Origin: Mycobacterium noviomagense
GTDB lineage: Bacteria; Actinomycetota; Actinomycetes; Mycobacteriales; Mycobacteriaceae
Length of the DNA stretch: 64,000 nt
Assembly: GCF_010731635.1 (NCBI RefSeq)
Contig: NZ_AP022583.1
Coordinates: forward strand, 2,418,001 to 2,482,000
Reading direction: 5' to 3'
The notes beneath the pieces were generated by a model that saw nothing but the letters and a program-made list of their open reading frames with translations, was not told where the DNA came from and did not search any database. Of the stretch, positions 20,250 through 26,685 are shown piece by piece; positions within the stretch are counted from its first letter, which is position 1; each line of letters starts with the position of its first letter. The translations under genes and the position numbers were made by a program.

Positions 20250-21644
20250 GTGACTCACTATGACGTCGTCGTTGTCGGGGCCGGTCCCGGCGGGTACGTC
20301 GCGGCCATTCGTGCCGCGCAACTCGGGCTGAACACCGCAGTCGTCGAGCCGAAATACTGGGGCGGCGTCTGCCTCAACGTTGGATGCATCCCGTCCAAGT
20401 CGTTGCTGCGCAACGCCGAACTCGTGCATATCTTCACCCGCGAAGCCAAGACCTTCGGGATCAGCGGCGAGGCGACGTTCGACTACGGCATCGCCTTCGA
20501 CCGCAGCCGCAAGGTGGCAGAGGGCCGGGTCGCCGGTGTGCACTTCTTGATGAAGAAGAACAAGATCACCGAAATCCACGGCTACGGCAGCTTCACTGAC
20601 CCCAACTCGCTCTCGGTTGATCTCAACGACGGCGGCACCGAGACGGTCACCTTCGACAACGCGATCATCGCCACCGGCAGCAGCACGCGGCTTGTTCCGG
20701 GCACATCGCTGTCGGCGAACGTGGTCACCTACGAAGAGCTGATCATGACGCGGGAGCTGCCCAAGTCGATCATCATCGCCGGCGCCGGCGCGATCGGCAT
20801 GGAGTTCGGCTACGTGCTGTCCAACTACGGCGTCGACGTGACCATCGTCGAGTTCCTGCCGCGGGCGCTGCCCAACGAAGACGCCGACGTGTCAAAGGAA
20901 ATCGAGAAGCAGTTCAAAAAACTGGGCGTCAAGATCCTCACCGGCACCAAGGTCGAGGCGATCGACGACAACGGCACCGAGGTGAGCGTCACCGTAAGCA
21001 AGGACGGCCAGTCCCAGCAGCTGACGGCCGAAAAAGTCCTGCAGGCCATCGGTTTTGCGCCCAACGTCGAAGGCTACGGACTGGACAAGGCCGGGGTGGC
21101 GCTGACCGATCGCAAGGCCATCGGCATCAATGAGTACATGCGCACAAACGTGAGCCACATCTACGCGATCGGCGACGTCACCGGGCTGTTGCAGCTGGCG
21201 CACGTCGCCGAAGCACAGGGGGTGGTGGCAGCCGAAACCATCGGCGGCGCAGAGACTCTGCCGCTCGGCGACTACCGGATGCTGCCCCGCGCGACGTTCT
21301 GTCAGCCGCAGGTCGCCAGCTTCGGGCTGACCGAGCAGCAGGCCCGCGACGAGGGCTACGACGTCAAGGTCGCCAAGTTCCCGTTCACCGCCAACGGAAA
21401 AGCGCACGGTCTGGGCGACGCCAGCGGCTTCGTCAAGCTGGTCGCCGACGCCAAGTACGGGGAGCTGCTCGGCGGTCACCTCATCGGGCACGACGTCTCG
21501 GAGCTGCTGCCCGAGCTAACCTTGGCGCAGAAGTGGGACCTGACCGCAAATGAGTTGGCGCGCAACGTTCATACCCATCCGACGATGTCGGAGGCACTGC
21601 AAGAATGCTTCCACGGTCTGGTCGGCCACATGATCAACTTCTGA
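20250..21644 (+). CDS. lpdC: Dihydrolipoamide dehydrogenase LpdC, 464 aa
   Basis: This flavoprotein is the E3 subunit of pyruvate and related dehydrogenase complexes. In M. tuberculosis it also serves the AhpC/AhpD peroxide defence. Visible are the FAD-binding [10 protein letters not shown] start, the redox-active disulphide [14 protein letters not shown] (C41 and C46), the NAD motif [13 protein letters not shown] and the C-terminal HTHPTMSE with the catalytic His-Glu pair. Length equals the M. tuberculosis protein. The GTG start matches the family. The next gene starts on the last base of its stop codon. Confidence 0.97.
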   Translation: MTHYDVVVVGAGPGGYVAAIRAAQLGLNTAVVEPKYWGGVCLNVGCIPSKSLLRNAELVHIFTREAKTFGISGEATFDYGIAFDRSRKVAEGRVAGVHFLMKKNKITEIHGYGSFTDPNSLSVDLNDGGTETVTFDNAIIATGSSTRLVPGTSLSANVVTYEELIMTRELPKSIIIAGAGAIGMEFGYVLSNYGVDVTIVEFLPRALPNEDADVSKEIEKQFKKLGVKILTGTKVEAIDDNGTEVSVTVSKDGQSQQLTAEKVLQAIGFAPNVEGYGLDKAGVALTDRKAIGINEYMRTNVSHIYAIGDVTGLLQLAHVAEAQGVVAAETIGGAETLPLGDYRMLPRATFCQPQVASFGLTEQQARDEGYDVKVAKFPFTANGKAHGLGDASGFVKLVADAKYGELLGGHLIGHDVSELLPELTLAQKWDLTANELARNVHTHPTMSEALQECFHGLVGHMINF

Positions 21645-21937
21645 TGTTGTTTGGCGGCGGCTCGAATCGCGGCGCGACGATTATCGGTGTCGTCGCCGGG
21701 GTGATCATCGGCTATATCGCTTGGCTGGTGGCGATTTCGATCGGAGAGGCCACCGCGACGGTGACCAGCTGGAGCTCGGTGGTGCTGATCTTGTCGGTCG
21801 TGCTGGCGGTCTGCGCCGGGTGGTGGGGGTGGCGACTACGCGAGCGGCGAAACTATCCGTGGGCGGCGTTTGCGTTTGCGCTACCGGTTCTTCCGGTCGC
21901 GTTGACGTTGGGTGTGCTGAGCGCCACCTACATGTGA
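21644..21937 (+). CDS. Small membrane protein (Rv0463-like), 97 aa
   Basis: Starts at the ATG that shares a base with the lpdC TGA. Three spans are visible: IIGVVAGVIIGYIAWLVAI, VVLILSVVLAVCAGWWGW and FAFALPVLPVALTLGVLSA. Its length, 97 residues, is that of Rv0463. No function is known. Its last 10 bp overlap, on the opposite strand, the stop end of a leftover fragment of an Rv0464c-like gene (21928-21999), which marks the left edge of the inserted island. Confidence 0.82.
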   Translation: MLFGGGSNRGATIIGVVAGVIIGYIAWLVAISIGEATATVTSWSSVVLILSVVLAVCAGWWGWRLRERRNYPWAAFAFALPVLPVALTLGVLSATYM

Positions 21938-21999
21938 TGCGGGTGGTCTAGCGGAAGCTCGAGGGCTGACAACGTCGCGGCCAGTCCGTCGTATTGGCC
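21928..21999 (-). pseudogene. 3'-end fragment of an Rv0464c-like gene
   Basis: On the minus strand 21999-21928 encodes GQYDGLAATLSALELPLDHP followed by HHM and a TAG stop. The intact gene at 28125-28670 ends GQYDGLAATMSALNIPLDHS plus Q and stop: 16 of the 21 aligned residues agree. Upstream of the Gly codon the similarity ends. The fragment sits where the native gene's end would be, immediately convergent with the Rv0463-like gene. It therefore marks the left junction of the island and shows that the 3' end exists twice in diverged form. Confidence 0.75.
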
Positions 22000-22352
22000 T
22001 GAGCAACGCGGTGAGAAACGCCCACCGGCACGACTTTCTACGCGCGTCTGCGCACGGGACAGCAGCCGAACTCAGGCCGAGACACCATCACCACCGTGCC
22101 TGTTCGCGGGGCAGCGACATAACTAGGGGGGTCACCGGATCCGGTGGTGGTGTCGCCGGTACCACCGTTTAGAGGTACCACACCAACCCGTGGGTACTAA
22201 AGCCACCTTACTGACCTGATTTGAGGCAAATGCCCCATGCGAACGGAAGCCGGATGGTTAGAGCATTCGGAGAGCAGTAATAGGAGCAACGGCGGAGTGG
22301 CTGCTTCTGGTTCTCAGAGCACCGGGCCACCGCACTACGGAAGGAGCATGTT
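22000..22352. promoter_or_regulatory. Leader region of the first island transcript
   Basis: No gene is seen in these bases. They hold a perfect 14-bp palindrome, CACCGGATCCGGTG (22133-22146), GGTACC repeats near 22160-22180, and the TGAGGCA palindrome at 22222-22237, 115 bp before the first secreted-protein ATG. An ACTAAA-GCCAC block ahead of the palindrome is repeated at the same place before the gene at 23571, so the two leaders are diverged copies of one promoter region. Confidence 0.5.
22222..22237 (+). promoter_or_regulatory. Island palindrome copy 1
   Basis: TGAGGCA-AA-TGCCCCA, one mismatch in the right arm, followed by TGCGA. It lies 115 bp upstream of the 131-aa secreted protein. It shares TGATTTGAGGCA on its left with copy 2. 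A dimeric regulator would fit the two-fold symmetry. Confidence 0.7.
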
Positions 22353-22748
22353 ATGACCACCATCCACACCTCTGATAGAATCCCTTACCCGATCCCGCGC
22401 GTGCCAAAGCCGATCCCCATGGGCAGACGTGTCGCGCTGGCCGCGGTCGGCACGCTGGGCGTGGCCGCCGCACTGGGCCTCGGCGGCACCATCCAGGTTG
22501 GCCACGCGCCTTCGACCGTGCCCGGCTCGACCGTTACCGCACTTGGTCCGTGTTTTGGGCCACATAGGCAACCAATTCCCTGCCCAGGCCCCGGAGGCAC
22601 CGTCGGCGGTACCGAGGGCTATCAAGGAAGCAGCGACACAGGGGAAAATCCGGGCCCGGTCCAGACGGGCAACGATCCCGGTGACCCTAGCCCCGGAGGC
22701 ACCTGCATAGCCGAGATGGCCAGGGAGGGGTGCCACCAACCCGACTAA
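22353..22748 (+). CDS. Exported Gly/Pro-rich small protein, 131 aa
   Basis: I recognise no family. The ATG has a good GGAAGGAG ribosome site. After a positively charged lead, VALAAVGTLGVAAALGLGG forms a hydrophobic stretch ending near QVGHAPSTV, a probable signal sequence or anchor. The mature part is rich in Gly, Pro and Asp with four Cys, in two pairs (CFGPHRQPIPC and CIAEMAREGC). This is a different spacing from the four-Cys family downstream. It lies 101 bp before the next exported protein and probably shares its transcript; a short GC hairpin (22776-22805) lies between them. Confidence 0.6.
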   Translation: MTTIHTSDRIPYPIPRVPKPIPMGRRVALAAVGTLGVAAALGLGGTIQVGHAPSTVPGSTVTALGPCFGPHRQPIPCPGPGGTVGGTEGYQGSSDTGENPGPVQTGNDPGDPSPGGTCIAEMAREGCHQPD

Positions 22749-22849
22749 ACCGGCGACACATCGCGCGGCAGAGGCCCGGCTCGATGGCGAGTGCCACCGA
22801 GCCGGTGCCTTGCCAGCCTGTTGGGTATCGGAACTGGAATGGAGTCGCC

Positions 22850-23227
22850 ATGACGGCCATGGGATGGACCAAGGATCCCGGTCATTGCGGGTATGCGCAT
22901 CGGCTTGTGTTAGCCGGCGGGATCTTCACCGCAGTACTGGGGTTTGCCGCGTCGAATTTCCTGATCGCGCCCTCCGCCCACGCGCTCAGTGAGCAGGAGA
23001 TCCAACAGATCTGTGGCGCTAAGGGCGGGACGTACAACACGGGAACCGATCAAAACGGCCATACATATTCGACCTGTTGTTACTACGACCTCTATGGGCA
23101 GCACTGCGACCAGTACCTGGACGGCGAATACCAGGGAACGTATCGGCAAGCGCCACCGGAAACCACAACCGCTCCCGTTCCGCGCCCTCGGCCGGTTGGC
23201 CCCGGCCCGCTGCCAGGACACTCGTGA
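22850..23227 (+). CDS. Exported four-Cys small protein A, 125 aa
   Basis: Signal peptide: a charged start, the hydrophobic core LVLAGGIFTAVLGFAASNFL and a likely AHA cut. The mature domain reads C-x3-GG-x(n)-NGHTYSTCC, then CDQYLDGEY, followed by a Pro-rich tail. The same spacing (C, GG, Y, CC, C, Y, G) recurs in the proteins at 23571 and 26299, so these are paralogues, probably with two disulphides. No known domain is recognised. An exported binding, toxin-like or signalling role is possible but unproven. It lacks its own palindrome and is probably cotranscribed with 22353-22748. Confidence 0.7.
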   Translation: MTAMGWTKDPGHCGYAHRLVLAGGIFTAVLGFAASNFLIAPSAHALSEQEIQQICGAKGGTYNTGTDQNGHTYSTCCYYDLYGQHCDQYLDGEYQGTYRQAPPETTTAPVPRPRPVGPGPLPGHS

Positions 23228-23451
23228 CTCAATGCATTTGGGCGTCCGTATCGGAAAGGGTTGCGCGCCAGCGAAGTTCGAGTGCTCCAACCTAATTGCG
23301 TTCAGCGCCCTGGCGAACCGCTCTTAGCAGCGACAGCAGCGACATCGGCGCCCCCGGTCTGTGTCGGCGACGAGATCGAGTACCACCCTGCCTTCTAGTC
23401 GGTGCCCGCCGTTACGACTCTGGACTAAAAGCCACATCAACGCACGTGATT

Positions 23452-23467
23452 TGAGGCAGATGCCTCA
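23452..23467 (+). promoter_or_regulatory. Island palindrome copy 2
   Basis: Perfect TGAGGCA-GA-TGCCTCA followed by TGCGA, 104 bp before the gene at 23571. The surrounding 50 bases resemble those of copy 1. The remaining bases of 23228-23451 hold no gene I can support. Confidence 0.75.
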
Positions 23468-23570
23468 TGCGACGCAGACCAAACCGTACGACCATCAGTA
23501 CGGATATGGAGCAGTGGCATTGAGCAACAGTCCACCACAGTGGGCCGCCTCGCCTGAGGGAGATGAGACC

Positions 23571-23918
23571 ATGAAACAGCCGACTGCCGGATTGCTGATC
23601 GCTGCAGGCGCTGTTGCGGTCCGCGTAATGATCACTCTAACGGCGCCGGCCGCTGGTGCTGACCCCGGAACAGGGACCCAGGAGGGATGTGTGGCGGCGG
23701 GCGGCAATTGGTCGACTGTGACTCGGAACGGACACACGTACACAAGTTGTTGCGATATTCCCGGTCAGACCGGGTGCGACATCTACGAGGATGGCACGTA
23801 CATATACACAGCGACACATAACGCTCCGCCCGGGGGCGATACCGGCCCCAGCCAGTCCGTTGGCCCCAGGCCGCCCGCCGAGCGCCCCACTCCGCCACCC
23901 GGCGCACGACTACCCTAG
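23571..23918 (+). CDS. Exported four-Cys small protein B, 115 aa
   Basis: Signal peptide from MKQPTAGLLIAAGAVAVRVM to a likely AGA or ADP cut, preceded by a GAGGGAG ribosome site. The mature domain has C-x3-GG, RNGHTYTSCC, then GCDIYEDGTY, matching proteins A and C, and a Pro-rich tail (RPPAERPTPPPGA). About 50 residues separate the first and last pattern positions, so it is a compact disulphide-rich domain. No family name can be given. A perfect copy of the island palindrome lies 104 bp upstream, and a hairpin 90 bp downstream may end the transcript. Confidence 0.7.
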   Translation: MKQPTAGLLIAAGAVAVRVMITLTAPAAGADPGTGTQEGCVAAGGNWSTVTRNGHTYTSCCDIPGQTGCDIYEDGTYIYTATHNAPPGGDTGPSQSVGPRPPAERPTPPPGARLP

Positions 23919-24008
23919 GAGCGTCGCCCGGGGGCGATGGCTCAACAGCACAGGCGGCGGGCCGCGCTCCCCACACATCTAACCAGGTTCCTCTGCACCC
24001 GTGACAGG

Positions 24009-24051
24009 CCCGACGCTGGCGTCGAATGGAATCTACGAGCCCAGCGTCGGG
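24009..24051 (+). terminator. Hairpin after exported protein B
   Basis: A perfect 11-bp stem, CCCGACGCTGG (24009-24019) pairing with 24041-24051, encloses a 21-base loop. No T-run follows, so it is terminator-like rather than a classic intrinsic terminator. Confidence 0.5.
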
Positions 24052-24104
24052 ATCGAGTTCGCGTTCTGAGTCGCTCGGGATCGTTGTGGCTCAGGGAATT
24101 TCGT

Positions 24105-24110
24105 TATAAT
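24105..24110 (+). promoter_or_regulatory. Consensus-like TATAAT -10 box
   Basis: An exact TATAAT stands in a locally AT-rich stretch (TTCGTTATAATTGTC), with a possible TTGTGG -35 fifteen bases upstream. Exact -10 boxes are uncommon in this GC-rich genome. It would drive the small frame at 24160 or an RNA. Confidence 0.4.
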
Positions 24111-24159
24111 TGTCTAAGCAGTTCCCCGACCAGAGTGTTCACTGCGTTGTGAGGAGTGG

Positions 24160-24363
24160 GTGATTGACCTACGGGTTGTTTCCGGGGCGCCCGAAGCCTG
24201 GTTGGCGGTGTTGTTGGGGCATCCCTCTGTCCCGAGTCTGCCCAGTCCAGACTTGGCCATGGCTTGGTGGAAGCGAACTCCGGGATTTCGTGCTATGGCG
24301 CTGGTGGCGGCGCGGTTTGGATGGAATACGCAATATGGCTGGTTTCGTAATCGCAGCCGTTGA
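24160..24363 (+). CDS. Possible small protein, 67 aa
   Basis: Weakly supported. A GTG with a GAGGAG ribosome site ten bases upstream opens a 67-codon frame behind the TATAAT box. The product (ending WNTQYGWFRNRSR) has several Trp and Arg and no recognisable domain. Its last 71 bp overlap the 3' end of the exported protein gene on the other strand. Promoter and ribosome site favour expression; the lack of any family and the overlap argue for caution. It could instead mark a short antisense RNA to the 24293-24733 gene. Confidence 0.3.
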   Translation: MIDLRVVSGAPEAWLAVLLGHPSVPSLPSPDLAMAWWKRTPGFRAMALVAARFGWNTQYGWFRNRSR

Positions 24364-24733
24364 TTCCCGAGCCGCTGTTGTGTGCCGGCACAAAAACCGT
24401 GGCGAAGGACTGATGGGGTTCGGCGCTGTGCACAACGGTGTGGGGTGTCGATGACGAGTGACCCTTCGAGTCGTAGGTGGTGGTGTAATCGGTTGTCGTC
24501 CAGCTGCCGCCGGCGCAGTCTCTTGTCTGCAGAACTGTGTAGTCGGCGTCAGTGGTGTTATTGCACGTGAAAACTCCGAAGCTGTCGTCGCACGTGAGCC
24601 CTGGTCGAACTTCGTCGGCATGTGCGCTCCCGGCTCCGAGGCAGAGATTGCCGACGGCAGTGACGGCGAGCGCTGTCAGCAGTAAGAGGCGATTGTAGTT
24701 GGCGGCGTTGATCGGTGCATGTGGCGCGGTCAT
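24293..24733 (-). CDS. Exported four-Cys protein D (distinct type), 146 aa
   Basis: Signal peptide: MTAPHAPINAANYNR, then the core LLLLTALAVTAVGNLCLG and a SAHADE cut site. The ribosome site AAAGGA stands eight bases before the ATG. The mature protein has four Cys (LTCDDSFGVFTCNN, RDCAGG, NGCDYE), many Thr and Ser, and a short Pro tail. The spacing differs from proteins A to C, so it is a separate exported family. It is the only exported-protein gene of the island on the minus strand, and palindrome copy 3, oriented toward it, lies further upstream. Confidence 0.65.
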   Translation of the reverse strand: MTAPHAPINAANYNRLLLLTALAVTAVGNLCLGAGSAHADEVRPGLTCDDSFGVFTCNNTTDADYTVLQTRDCAGGSWTTTDYTTTYDSKGHSSSTPHTVVHSAEPHQSFATVFVPAHNSGSGINGCDYETSHIAYSIQTAPPPAP

Positions 24734-25121
24734 GGTGGATTCCTTTGATGTAGGTCGGGTGAGATCGTTCAGTTGTCGTCGGCCGAACCTGTTGTGAGAC
24801 TTGTCGAGCCAATTTCTCTGCTCGCGCTGCGCGCGAGTAGGCCAACCGCCGCCCCAACAGCGAATAGAAAATGAAGTAAGCAAGTGTTGCAGCGAGTCCG
24901 CTCACCAGGGCCCACCACCAATTGATCCCGAGGGCAGGCGCCTGCAGCCCCAGAAACACGCAACACCCGAGGGCCGCGGACAATTGCCAGTGAAGGACAC
25001 GGTCTTTGGTGCTGCGCAATGCGCGCGCGTAGCGATGACTGCGGGCGCCAGTCGGGGATCGCCGATGTTTCTTTCCGCGGCGGGTGGCGCGCAGCACCGA
25101 TATGCGCTTTGCTCGGGTCAA
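24558..25121 (-). CDS. Possible membrane protein, up to 187 aa
   Basis: Uncertain. From a TTG at 25121 the frame has a basic N-terminus, then two hydrophobic spans, LSAALGCCVFLGLQAPALG and WALVSGLAATLAYFIFYSLL, and a charged segment, RAARAEKLARQVSQQV. The last 58 or so codons overlap the start of the exported protein gene in another frame and look non-coding. The true gene may therefore have lost its own stop or be partly decayed. Its start may lie further in. It probably precedes 24293-24733 on one transcript driven from palindrome copy 3. Confidence 0.35.
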   Translation of the reverse strand: MTRAKRISVLRATRRGKKHRRSPTGARSHRYARALRSTKDRVLHWQLSAALGCCVFLGLQAPALGINWWWALVSGLAATLAYFIFYSLLGRRLAYSRAARAEKLARQVSQQVRPTTTERSHPTYIKGIHHDRATCTDQRRQLQSPLTADSARRHCRRQSLPRSRERTCRRSSTRAHVRRQLRSFHVQ

Positions 25122-25419
25122 AGAGTTCGCTTGTGGACACGATTTCGCTGTCCAAGGATCCCGACCGAAGGAGGGCCCAAGAAGATCGCCGCGGCGGATT
25201 CACCACGGGGCGGGGGTGACATCTGCGTTTCCTTCCACCAGCGGCCCGGTGGTGGGCCGGTGAGTTTGTGTGGTTTCAGGTGCCGCGGGCGCGTACGCTC
25301 AGCCACTTTCGCGCTATTGCGATCGAAAGCGCCCGGGATTGCCGCCGTGCACCGGTCGTGACGGGGCCTTCGGCCGTTGCTGTAATGCCGATGTTGTACC
25401 GGATGCGTCTGTGCGCGCA

Positions 25420-25435
25420 TGAGGCATTTGCCTCA
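25420..25435 (-). promoter_or_regulatory. Island palindrome copy 3, minus orientation
   Basis: TGAGGCA-TT-TGCCTCA. Read on the minus strand it is TGAGGCAAATGCCTCATGCG, matching the 3' flank of the other copies, so it points toward the genes at 24293-25121. It also lies 57 bp before the LuxR-type gene on the plus strand. The 25122-25419 stretch holds no gene I can support. Confidence 0.7.
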
Positions 25436-25491
25436 GTTAGGTGAGAGCTGCAATTTCGGTTTCTGTGCGTGGTTTCTGCAACTCTTGACCG

Positions 25492-25932
25492 TTGCACCGA
25501 TGGCAGCGGCGCCGAATCCGGGTAACCGAGGCGCTCGCTCCCGGCTCGCGTGGCGCCGTGGTGCGCCGCCGACGCAGCCGGATAGCGGCTCGGCAGCAAT
25601 TGCGCCAGGTCCGCACCGTATTCGAAAGACTCGGCGCCCGGCGGTGGGCCGACACCGCTGCGCACGAACTCGACGCGACCGTCGAGCACATACAGCCGGG
25701 GCCGACCGGCTACCTGACCGCACTGACCGCACATGAGCTACGCACCGCGCAGATGCTCGGCGCCACCAAGACAACGAGGGATACCGCCGCCGCACGGTTT
25801 CTCAGCCCAGAGACCGCCGAGTGCCACCTGCGCCGCGTGTACCAGACACTGGGCATCGGTTCCCGCGCCGAGCTAGCTGACGCCATGGCCGCAGAATCTC
25901 AGGGACGGTCCAGCGCGAACCGCAACGCATAG
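25492..25932 (+). CDS. LuxR-type HTH regulator, truncated LAL-like, 146 aa
   Basis: The C-terminal 60 residues are a LuxR/GerE helix-turn-helix: LTAHELRTAQML, then AAARFLSPETAECHLRRVYQ and TLGIGSRAELADAM. The preceding LRQVRTVFERLGARRWADTAAHEL is the helical linker of large ATP-binding LuxR regulators (LAL/MalT type), but the ATPase and TPR parts, some 700 residues, are missing. A stop codon stands two codons before the TTG start. It is either a remnant or a free-standing HTH protein. One palindrome copy lies 57 bp upstream, so it is the best candidate in the island for the palindrome-binding regulator. Confidence 0.6.
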   Translation: MHRWQRRRIRVTEALAPGSRGAVVRRRRSRIAARQQLRQVRTVFERLGARRWADTAAHELDATVEHIQPGPTGYLTALTAHELRTAQMLGATKTTRDTAAARFLSPETAECHLRRVYQTLGIGSRAELADAMAAESQGRSSANRNA

Positions 25933-26139
25933 CGGCCGGTGCGCGTGTGCGGTGGAAAGGCCAAATCTCGCACACTACGGAAAATTCTGCTTCCGGGACA
26001 GGCAACTACGGCTGGCGGCAACGAATTCGACCTCAGCCTATCCGGAAGTCGTTGTGCCGAAGGAGGTCCGTTCAGCAGCGTTCGGAATGCTTCGTCTACC
26101 GGGGCCCACGCATTGAGTGGTCACGATCGTTGGGGTAGA

Positions 26140-26155
26140 TGAGGCAGATGCCTCA
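26140..26155 (+). promoter_or_regulatory. Island palindrome copy 4
   Basis: Perfect TGAGGCA-GA-TGCCTCA, here with arms extended by one base (ATGAGGCA/TGCCTCAT), then GCG. It lies 144 bp before exported protein C and the coupled protease. The remainder of 25933-26298 holds nothing else I can support. Confidence 0.75.
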
Positions 26156-26298
26156 TGCGCCAACGACCCCGGGCGGTCGACGATTTTTACGTGGCCCACC
26201 CAAAAACCAGGGGAGGCACTGGATGCGGTGCGGGCGGCCGGAGCCAGTGTCAAGACGTGGCGCAGCAAGCTGCGTTAATCCAGCAACAAGCAGACACC

Positions 26299-26685
26299 AT
26301 GAGACGGCGCTTCGATATGTGCATGAACACATCACTGACTGCCGGGGGCGTCGCGGCGCGTCTGTGGCTGCTTCCCGCCACCGTCCTTGCGGTGGGGACC
26401 ATTGCCCTCGGCGGGACGCTCACCGCACCGACCGCCAACGCCACGGCGGTCGAAGACAGCTGCAACCAGAACGGCGGCGATTATGTCGATGCCGGCAACG
26501 GTATAGAGTACTGCTGCTGGCATTTTTCCGACGGCAGCACGGACTGCAATACATATATCAACGGCACATTTACCGGGACGGTCCATACCCCGCAGTCCGG
26601 CGGACCAAAGGGGTCTTCTCCGCCGCGCCCGCCGCTGAACGAACCCCACCCCGGTGCGCCACCACCCGCACGGGGTCCCGCATGA
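26299..26685 (+). CDS. Exported four-Cys small protein C, 128 aa
   Basis: Signal peptide: MRRRFDMCMNTSLTAGG, then LWLLPATVLAVGTIALGG and a TANA cut. The mature domain has C-x3-GG-DY, GIEYCCWHF, then DCNTYINGTF, the third member of the C/GG/CC/C pattern family, and a Pro-rich tail. The start is placed at the first ATG because its Arg residues fit a signal-peptide N-region; in-frame ATGs at 26317 and 26323 are alternatives. Its stop overlaps the protease start (ATGA), so protein and protease are made together. This is the strongest functional link in the island. Confidence 0.72.
   Translation: MRRRFDMCMNTSLTAGGVAARLWLLPATVLAVGTIALGGTLTAPTANATAVEDSCNQNGGDYVDAGNGIEYCCWHFSDGSTDCNTYINGTFTGTVHTPQSGGPKGSSPPRPPLNEPHPGAPPPARGPA

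Noticed and set aside
22776..22805. Hairpin between the first two exported-protein genes as a transcription end
   Set aside because: The arms are only 8 bp, with no T-run, and the second gene lacks its own palindrome, so read-through is more likely.
25118..25420. A 100-codon minus-strand frame starting inside palindrome copy 3
   Set aside because: No ribosome site, no domain, and its start lies within the presumed operator; more likely leader sequence.
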